A stretch of DNA of 64,000 nt from Niallia taxi. Its GTDB lineage: Bacteria > Bacillota > Bacilli > Bacillales > Cytobacillaceae. Every line of letters starts with the position of its first letter. Position 1 is the stretch's first letter. Shown here piece by piece: positions 58,392 through 64,000 of this stretch. The stretch lies in NCBI RefSeq assembly GCF_004005475.1, contig NZ_RZTZ01000002.1, forward strand, positions 434,001 through 498,000. The letters run 5' to 3'. The notes below the pieces were generated by a model. It was given only the letters and a program-made list of their open reading frames with translations, was not told the DNA's origin and ran no database searches. The position numbers and the translations under genes were made by a program.

Positions 58392-59201
58392 ATGAATTAT
58401 ATTTATTTAAATAGGTTTTTTAGCAAGAAGTTTTTGATAGATGCTTTATTTTCAGATGTATTTAATGCAAAAGGATTTAATCTAGAGTTAAATAAAAATT
58501 ATGAAATTCTGTCCAAAGGGTATCGAAACGAGTTTTTCTTTAAGAATACTTTATTCAATAAGTTAGTACTTGGAAAGTATAGCTTAAGAACTACTTCTGC
58601 TTTTAGTGAAGTAAATGTTGGTAAGTCAAAGGCGGATTTTGTCTTAATTAATCACAATATAGGGAAAGTTTATGAAATTAAAACTGACCTAGATAATCTT
58701 GATAGATTAGCTTATCAATTAGAGGATTACTCGAAAGCGTTTAGCGAAGTATATGTTGTTACTTCTGAAAAAAATTATTATCCAGTCTACAAAGTAGTAA
58801 AAGAATCAAATCCAGAAGTTGGGATTATCGTTTTAACAGACAAAGTTAGCTTAAGTGTAAGGAAAGAAGCTATTCAAAATGATTGTAAGCTAGAACATGA
58901 AATACTATTTAAGTTATTGAGAAAAAAAGAGTATGAACAAATTCTTTTGTTGAAATTCGGACGCTTACCCGATGTTAAACCTGTGCATTACTTTAAAACA
59001 TCACTTGATTGGTTCAAGACGATTAATATAAAGGAAGCACAAAGGCTAGTAATTAATCAGTTAAGACTGAGGATTGATGTTAATTCAGAAGGTATGGTTA
59101 TTTTAAAGAAATTACCTATGCAAATTAGATGGCTAGTCTATACGAGTAATTTTAAGTTTGAAGAGCTACTTAAGATATCTGAAAGATTGAATATACATTA
59201 G
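58392..59201 (+). CDS. sce7726 family protein, PD-(D/E)XK-like
   Basis: A 269-residue sce7726-family protein. Residues 40-125 carry the family core: YRNEFFFKNTLFNKLV, SEVNVGKSKADFVLINHNIGKVYEIKTDLDN and AYQLEDYSKAFSEVYVVTS. Glu73, Asp82, Glu95 and Lys97 fit a PD-(D/E)XK active site. The C-terminal half is helical. It begins a compact operon, with sce7725 starting 11 bases after its stop. Likely the nuclease of a three-gene defence or toxin unit; the activity is inferred from the fold. Confidence 0.82.
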   Translation: MNYIYLNRFFSKKFLIDALFSDVFNAKGFNLELNKNYEILSKGYRNEFFFKNTLFNKLVLGKYSLRTTSAFSEVNVGKSKADFVLINHNIGKVYEIKTDLDNLDRLAYQLEDYSKAFSEVYVVTSEKNYYPVYKVVKESNPEVGIIVLTDKVSLSVRKEAIQNDCKLEHEILFKLLRKKEYEQILLLKFGRLPDVKPVHYFKTSLDWFKTINIKEAQRLVINQLRLRIDVNSEGMVILKKLPMQIRWLVYTSNFKFEELLKISERLNIH

Positions 59202-59212
59202 GAGGAGAAGAA

Positions 59213-60148
59213 ATGTATTTTCCGATTATTAGAGGAAGACAATATGATTTATTGGCTCTTAGAGAACTACAGACTAAAGAACTTTTAAGTTCTAAAATTA
59301 TACCAATTATAGAGCCAATAAAATTAAGTTCTACATTAGTTTCCACAGTTAAAGTATTTGAGGAGAAGCAACGAAATTTAATTATTGTATCAAACCCTAA
59401 AGTAGGCTCATTTAAAGGTGAAATTGAATTACCTAGTGTTTATCAGCAATATAAAGAATTAATGTTAAGTGATTCAATAATAATTGGGCATTATTTAAAT
59501 AAGGGGTCAGCTAGTCAATTAAAGGAATTGGAACAAGAATTTAATGTGAATTTAGAAGAGATAGCGATTATTCAAAGTGAAAGAAAGTCCGTTCCTATAT
59601 ATAAAGAGATTTTTACAGATATAAAGCCATGTTACAATATAATTCCTTTGGATAATTCTTTTAGAAGGCAACTGAATGGTCACCAATTAGTCGGATTCGA
59701 CGATAAATTTAATAAACTTTCTAGAAACGCTGACTACTTGGAACAAGAAAATGAGTTTTTTTCAGAGGAACATCTTTTTTTCAGAGATGAAGGTTATATT
59801 GGATTTTCAGATTTTTCTGTTGTTGGAGAAGAGTATAGCGAAAGTGGTTTTGCTCCGTATGCAGTAGCAATTCATATTGTTTACCCAAATTCGGAAAATG
59901 CTCTGGAAGTAATGCATTTTGTTTCAGACTCTAACGATGATACGAGTGACCCAGCTGGAAAATTTTCAGAAGCTTTAGAAAAGATGATTGAGTGGTATCA
60001 ACAATTTATCTCGGATGATAGAATGAATACTTTAGCTATGCAATGTTTTGTTAAGCATTCTGAAGATGGTACTTATCCAGGTTTACCAACTCTCAAGAAG
60101 TTATCTATCATGCATCACTTGGAATTAATCGGTAGATTACTAGACTAG
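59213..60148 (+). CDS. sce7725 family protein
   Basis: A 311-residue sce7725-family protein, known mainly as the partner of sce7726. It starts with the signature MYFPIIRGRQYDLLALRE and has the barrel-like alternation of strands and helices seen in phage beta-protein relatives (IIPIIEPIKLS, GFSDFSVVGEEYSESGFAPYA). A strong AGGAGG lies before ATG 59213. The function is unknown; it may bind or sense a phage product. Confidence 0.82.
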   Translation: MYFPIIRGRQYDLLALRELQTKELLSSKIIPIIEPIKLSSTLVSTVKVFEEKQRNLIIVSNPKVGSFKGEIELPSVYQQYKELMLSDSIIIGHYLNKGSASQLKELEQEFNVNLEEIAIIQSERKSVPIYKEIFTDIKPCYNIIPLDNSFRRQLNGHQLVGFDDKFNKLSRNADYLEQENEFFSEEHLFFRDEGYIGFSDFSVVGEEYSESGFAPYAVAIHIVYPNSENALEVMHFVSDSNDDTSDPAGKFSEALEKMIEWYQQFISDDRMNTLAMQCFVKHSEDGTYPGLPTLKKLSIMHHLELIGRLLD

Positions 60149-60160
60149 GAGGTGCAATAA

Positions 60161-61249
60161 GTGAATTGTTGTGTCAGATGCTTCATGTCGACTGAAATAA
60201 AAAGTATTATAAAAAGTCTAGGCAATCTAGGAGATTGCCATTTTTGTAATAGCAGTAATGTTTATGTATATAGTCTATATAAAGATAGTGGCTTGGATGA
60301 TTTGTTCAATGATATTTTAGGCATTTTTAAATTGGGAACAGATTTAATTGCAGATGGTTTCTCACAATACAAACTTATTAGTATAAAAGATGAATTTGAA
60401 AGAAATTGGAATATTTTCAACAATTTTGATGGAAGTAAAATACATCTGTTTTTAGCTTCTCTTCTAGAAAAAAACCATCCAGATAAGCTTCAGTTTTTAA
60501 ATAACCAAGTTGGCATTATAGAATGGATGAATAGTAGTTATCTTGAGAAGAAGTCAGTATTAAAAGGATATTCTTGGAAGGAATTTGTACACTATATTAA
60601 GCATGAAAATAGATTTCACTCGAATCATATCAATTATGAGGTAATGAATGAATATTTAAAAAGACTTACAACTAGTGTTGAAGATGAGACTTTTTATAGG
60701 GGAAGAATTTCAAATAATGAAGAATTAGATATTGAAGAGATGGGCGCACCTCCACCTTTATACGCAACAGCGGGAAGGGCTAATTCTGAAGGAATTAGTC
60801 ATTTATATTTAGCCAACGATAGAGGAACTGTAATTAGTGAGATTCGTCCAAGTATTAGTGATACGGTTTTTATAGGTAAATTTCCAATCAGGCAAGAACT
60901 AAAGGTTGTTGATTTTAGATTACTGAAAAACATAGATGTATTTAGATTTACTGACCCTACAATGTATGCAATAAACTTAGATATATTTAATGAAATGATT
61001 AAAGCGATATCTAAACCAGTTCGTAGTGGGGATAGTAAATTAGATTATTTGCCTACACAATTTATAGTAGATTATATAAAAAGCCTTAATGAAACTGAAG
61101 CAGCAGGCTATCATGGTATAGTATTTGAAAGTACATTAAGTACAAATGGGTATAATTTGATGGTATTTGACCCTAAGCTTTTAAACTGTACAAGGATAGA
61201 AAAAAGAACAATTGAAACTTTAGCCTATACTTATCCTGAATGTGTATGA
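60161..61249 (+). CDS. RES-domain protein with HEPN/RES N-terminal zinc region
   Basis: A 362-residue protein. The N-terminus has a Cys pattern (NCCVRC...CHFC) and helical region typical of HEPN/RES N-terminal domains. Residues about 175-340 form a RES domain: TFYRGRI, PPLYATAGRANSEGISHLYLA and TVISEIRPS, with the conserved Arg, Tyr and Glu positions. RES toxins such as MbcT and Xre-RES toxins degrade NAD+. AGGAGG precedes GTG 60161, 12 bases after sce7725. No separate Xre antitoxin lies next to it, so control may come from its operon partners. Confidence 0.82.
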   Translation: MNCCVRCFMSTEIKSIIKSLGNLGDCHFCNSSNVYVYSLYKDSGLDDLFNDILGIFKLGTDLIADGFSQYKLISIKDEFERNWNIFNNFDGSKIHLFLASLLEKNHPDKLQFLNNQVGIIEWMNSSYLEKKSVLKGYSWKEFVHYIKHENRFHSNHINYEVMNEYLKRLTTSVEDETFYRGRISNNEELDIEEMGAPPPLYATAGRANSEGISHLYLANDRGTVISEIRPSISDTVFIGKFPIRQELKVVDFRLLKNIDVFRFTDPTMYAINLDIFNEMIKAISKPVRSGDSKLDYLPTQFIVDYIKSLNETEAAGYHGIVFESTLSTNGYNLMVFDPKLLNCTRIEKRTIETLAYTYPECV

Positions 61250-61410
61250 AAAATCTGCATTCTCAAAAAGTAATCCTTTAAAGGTAAATCAATAAAAGTG
61301 ATAAGTCAAAATTCTAACCTGAATTTGTTTATACTTTGAATGGATTGTCATGTTGGATTGTGAATTTAATATCTTGAACATTGTGAATTCTATAAAAATA
61401 AAATAAATCT

Positions 61411-61437
61411 AAGACACTTAACTGAGTGTCTTTTTTG
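61411..61437 (+). terminator. Terminator of the sce7726-sce7725-RES operon
   Basis: AAGACACT / AGTGTCTT hairpin with T run, about 160 bases past the RES stop. The rest of 61250-61710 is AT-rich without a supported gene. Confidence 0.75.
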
Positions 61438-61710
61438 ATTTAATAGTAAGGCTAATATCACTAAAATTTCAAATTAAAAACAGACCTTTCTTATACCTAT
61501 ACTGATTCCATAATCAGAGTAAAAATAGTAAAGTTTAAAAGACACGATTTTCCTATACAATGACTTTCAATATTATCTAAATTGTAATATAATAAATGTA
61601 ATAAATGTTTTATTATAACCCTACAAATACATATGAGATGAAAAAATTTATTTTCTAAAACACGAACATTTTCCTTTTTAAAAGAGATTTATATAAGTAT
61701 TTCCGAATAA

Positions 61711-61845
61711 TGGAGCAGAGGAAACATCGATTCCATCTCCACATTGTTCGGCTACACTGTCAGCATGTCTAAAGCAAAACCGACGAACTCAGAATTTATC
61801 GCGATTGTGGCAGATAAGCTGAGATTGGAACATAAGGCTTCTTAA
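61711..61845 (+). repeat. Right attachment repeat (attR), orphan spo0A 3' end
   Basis: A 135-bp copy of the spo0A end, reading from WSRGNID to the stop (TAA), without start or upstream part. Followed by the original host terminator, so this copy carries the ancestral host 3' end. Confidence 0.93.
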
Positions 61846-61898
61846 AGAAGCGGATTTGTTTATAACTAAGTTTTGTTTTGATTAGGATTATTTGTAAA

Positions 61899-61956
61899 AG
61901 CACTTCCTGGTTATTGAGTTTGTAATGAACTTAATAAACAGGAAGTGCTTTTTTCT
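61899..61956 (+). terminator. Original host spo0A terminator
   Basis: AAGCACTTCCTG / CAGGAAGTGCTT stem, loop containing TTATT...AATAA, then T run. Now separated from spo0A by the element. Confidence 0.85.
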
Positions 61957-62039
61957 TTATTCGGATTATAATAGTAAGCAATATATTGGTAGTTGATAAT
62001 ATACCAAGCATTGGGTATATGTACTATCTTTCCATCCCA

Positions 62040-62066
62040 TAAAAAAAACGGCTTTAATAGCCGTTA
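62040..62066 (-). terminator. Terminator of the 62088 gene
   Basis: AACGGCT / AGCCGTT stem; on the minus strand it is followed by eight T. Confidence 0.8.
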
Positions 62067-62087
62067 ATTGCAGTAACCGTATTAATA

Positions 62088-62381
62088 TCATTTACTTAAT
62101 GCAGGTAAATATTTTTTATCCATTTTTACGGCAATAATTGCTAAGAACTTCTGTACAGTCATACTTTCCTCTGCTTTTGTGTACCAAGATAACTTGGAGC
62201 CATAATCTTCCCCATCATAATTTACGCTGCGGGGCGTATAGCTTTTCAATTTAGATGTTTCGGTGTAATCAAAATCAATAATTAAAAACTTGCCGTCTTG
62301 TGTTTCCATTTTAACAACATATCTAGGACGTACGTAGTCAGGCTTGTACTTTGTCCCTATAATTTTAGCTTTAGTTCTCAT
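62088..62381 (-). CDS. Small hypothetical protein
   Basis: A 97-residue soluble protein from ATG 62381 with AAAGGAG spaced seven bases. It looks beta-rich at the start (KAKIIGTKYKPDYVRPRYVVKMETQDGKFLIIDFDYTE) and basic overall. No family recognised. It lies in host DNA just beyond the element, convergent with spo0A in the ancestral arrangement. Confidence 0.65.
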   Translation of the reverse strand: MRTKAKIIGTKYKPDYVRPRYVVKMETQDGKFLIIDFDYTETSKLKSYTPRSVNYDGEDYGSKLSWYTKAEESMTVQKFLAIIAVKMDKKYLPALSK

Positions 62382-62806
62382 AATGATCTCCTTTATCGGG
62401 ATTAACACCTACCACAAGTAATAGTAGAGAAACAAGAAATTTACTAAAATTATTTAAAGTGCTTATGGACAAGCATACCACAGTAAATTAAATAAGTATA
62501 TGTAAGGCGAACAATGGCTCTTGTTAGTAAAGCAATTATAACTATACATATAGTAGATCTTTGTCCCATTCATAAATAGAATGTTTAAAATGGATAGGAC
62601 AAGCTCTTAAAGTCACTTTCCGTTTTTTATGCGATTTTAAGCATTTACGCTTCCTAAAATAAGATCGAGAAACCTCTTTGCTTTCATTAGCAAGGAGGTT
62701 TTTATTTTGACAAAACAACGTAATATTCAGCCGGAAAATACTTATGTAAGTAAAAAAAGTAAAAAAAGAGACCGTTGTTTGAAACGGTCTTTCAAGCTGG
62801 ACAGAA
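62382..62806. other. Intergenic region with an orphan terminator
   Basis: About 420 bases between the small gene and the HxlR regulator. A strong hairpin AAACCTC...GAGGTTT with T run (62670-62709) faces the plus strand although no gene precedes it there. An upstream TTGTCC / GGACAA pairing (about 62559-62605) could make a small RNA. A frame opening at TTG 62707 has no ribosome site. Confidence 0.4.
62765..62793 (-). terminator. Terminator of the HxlR gene
   Basis: AAGAGACCGTT / AACGGTCTTTC stem; minus-strand T run follows. Confidence 0.75.
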
Positions 62807-63127
62807 TCACATCCATTTTTTTGCCCATAATTCTACTACATCCAATGCTTTGCCTAGTTCATGGCCTTTTTTTGTTAAGGAATATTCGGTGCGTATCGGT
62901 CTTTCTGTAATAACATTGCGAATGACGATGCCGTGATGCTCTAGGTCCTTAATTCGTTCATTAAGCATACGTTTGCTGAGATCTGGAATAAAGCTGTGAA
63001 TTTCGCTGAATCGCTTCGGCTCATCCATCAGTGCATGGATAATAAGGCCAGTCCATTTCTTGCTGATGAATTGGTACAGCTTCTCCACCTTTTCGCTTAA
63101 ATTGCGCGGAGTCTTTTCTTCGCTCAT
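62807..63127 (-). CDS. HxlR-family transcriptional regulator
   Basis: A 106-residue winged-helix regulator of the HxlR/MarR-like type: KKWTGLIIHALMDEPKRFSEI, LSKRMLNERIKDLEHHGIV and RTEYSLTKKGHELGKALD. No cysteine is conserved for redox sensing. GAGGATG before ATG 63127 sets the start; open codons upstream lack a site. It is divergent from the malic enzyme gene, with 240 bases between, and might control that gene or itself. Confidence 0.88.
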   Translation of the reverse strand: MSEEKTPRNLSEKVEKLYQFISKKWTGLIIHALMDEPKRFSEIHSFIPDLSKRMLNERIKDLEHHGIVIRNVITERPIRTEYSLTKKGHELGKALDVVELWAKKWM

Positions 63128-63367
63128 TTCATTCATCCTCATTTTTTTAGTTATTAATGATAACCAATATATTATAAATAACATAGTTAAATAATTAAAA
63201 AAATCACCCTTACTTACATAATATCATATAAAGCGGTTTCATTAAATTGGTTTGTGACAATTCTGTGGCAGAGACCGTTGACGAAGAAAAAATAGGGGAG
63301 TAATATCTGTAACGTAAATTAACCAGTTAACTTTAAGTAACCAAGTTGAAGGAAGAAGGAATAGAAG

Positions 63368-64000
63368 ATGAGCAAAGTTATTTTCTTAGAAAAAGACGGT
63401 TCCATTCATACAGCATTAAAAGGTAAAGATGTTTTAGCAAATCCATTGCTGAACAAAGGAGTTGCCTTTACAGAAAAAGAAAGAGAGGAGCTTGCCTTAA
63501 ACGGTATCTTGCCTCCGGCTGTGTTGACTCTTGAAGAGCAAGTGCAAAGAGCGTATGAGCAATTCACATCAAAGTCGACTAATTTAGAGAAAAACAATTC
63601 ATTAAATGATTTGTTTAATCGTAATGTCGTTTTATATTACAGACTTTTGACAGATCATTTAAGTGAAATGCTGCCAATCGTTTACACACCAACTGTTGGT
63701 CAATCTATCCAAGAATACAGCCATGAATACCATCGTCCAGGTGGAGTTTACCTATCTATTAATGATTTAGACGGTATTGAGCAAGCTCTTGCAAATACAG
63801 GTGCTTCATCAGACGATATCGATTTAATCGTAGCAACTGACTCTGAGAGCATTTTAGGTATTGGTGACTGGGGTGTTGGCGGTATCAATATTGCAATCGG
63901 AAAATTAGCTGTTTATACGGCTGCAGCTGGTATCCATCCTAAACGTGTATTACCAGTAGTGCTTGATGCAGGTACAAATAATGAAAAACTAATTAACGAC
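63368..64000 (+). CDS. NAD-dependent malic enzyme, N-terminal part (runs off window)
   Basis: The first 211 residues of a large-type (SfcA/MaeA-like) malic enzyme that oxidatively decarboxylates malate to pyruvate. It has [31 protein letters not shown] with the catalytic Tyr, and [20 protein letters not shown]. The C-terminal NAD-binding domain lies beyond the window. GGAAGAAGGAATAG lies before ATG 63368. Host gene, outside the element. Confidence 0.93.
   Translation, partial: MSKVIFLEKDGSIHTALKGKDVLANPLLNKGVAFTEKEREELALNGILPPAVLTLEEQVQRAYEQFTSKSTNLEKNNSLNDLFNRNVVLYYRLLTDHLSEMLPIVYTPTVGQSIQEYSHEYHRPGGVYLSINDLDGIEQALANTGASSDDIDLIVATDSESILGIGDWGVGGINIAIGKLAVYTAAAGIHPKRVLPVVLDAGTNNEKLIND

Larger units (their letters stand above)
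41217..61845 (+). mobile_element. Integrative element of about 20.5 kb inserted in the 3' end of spo0A
   Basis: Bounded by two 135-bp copies of the spo0A 3' end, one unit being 20,494 bp. A tyrosine integrase lies next to the left boundary. Everything between is foreign to the B. subtilis-type gene order, more AT-rich, and carries replication and defence-type genes. No structural, packaging or conjugation genes are visible. The exchange point lies within the repeat, most likely in one of two 47-bp identical runs (41229-41275 or 41289-41335). Confidence 0.92.

Noticed and set aside
62707..62910. 67-codon plus-strand frame
   Set aside because: TTG start inside a terminator tail without ribosome site, and antisense to the HxlR gene.
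1..64000. CRISPR array, tRNA or rRNA genes
   Set aside because: No regularly spaced repeats, tRNA cloverleaf or rRNA-like sequence noticed on either strand.

Overview
The window is a low-GC, spore-forming Bacillaceae chromosome. The gene order comGB-comGG, yqzE, yqhG/yqhH, gcvT-gcvPA-gcvPB, yqhL, lipM, yqhO-yqhT, efp, spoIIIAA-AH, accB-accC, yqhY, nusB, xseA-xseB-ispA-dxs-yqxC-argR-recN-spoIVB and spo0A follows Bacillus subtilis closely. The local differences (splB, an alkaline phosphatase, an M23 peptidase and menA inserted; folD and the aroQ/yqhS gene absent) point to a relative of B. subtilis rather than that species. A Niallia/Cytobacillus-type organism is a guess. I cannot name the species from sequence alone.

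Host part, 1-41350: competence pseudopilin operon (1-2700); a convergent helicase pair yqhG/yqhH; a tandem glycine riboswitch with terminator controlling the glycine-cleavage operon; LipM, which supplies lipoate to GcvH; spore photoproduct lyase and a Gly/Tyr-rich coat-like protein; the yqhO-yqhT group and efp; a structured RNA candidate resembling 6S RNA; the eight-gene spoIIIA operon (engulfment channel); acetyl-CoA carboxylase subunits; the isoprenoid/recombination/arginine-repressor cluster; spoIVB, menA and spo0A.

At the 3' end of spo0A an element of about 20.5 kb is integrated. A 135-bp stretch covering the last codons of spo0A occurs at 41217-41351 and again at 61711-61845. The copies differ at six positions, none of which changes the protein. 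The upstream copy completes a full-length spo0A, so the master sporulation gene is kept intact. Between the copies lie, in order, a tyrosine integrase, an RNase H-like protein, an unknown protein, a divergent XRE repressor with operator-like palindromes, a primase-type replication protein preceded by a 19-codon overlapping leader, a putAbiC-like membrane protein, a serine resolvase with a res-like site, an 1138-residue reverse transcriptase-HD phosphohydrolase fusion, a PD-(D/E)XK nuclease, and a compact sce7726-sce7725-RES operon. No capsid, terminase or conjugation genes were seen. The layout (integrase, divergent repressor, primase, then cargo) resembles a phage satellite carrying antiphage genes, and most of the cargo looks like anti-phage defence.

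The most interesting items are the RT-HD fusion, the sce7726/sce7725/RES cassette with a predicted NAD+-consuming toxin, and the use of spo0A as an attachment site. The host chromosome resumes at about 61846 with the original spo0A terminator, a small unknown gene, an HxlR-family regulator and the start of an NAD-dependent malic enzyme that runs off the window.
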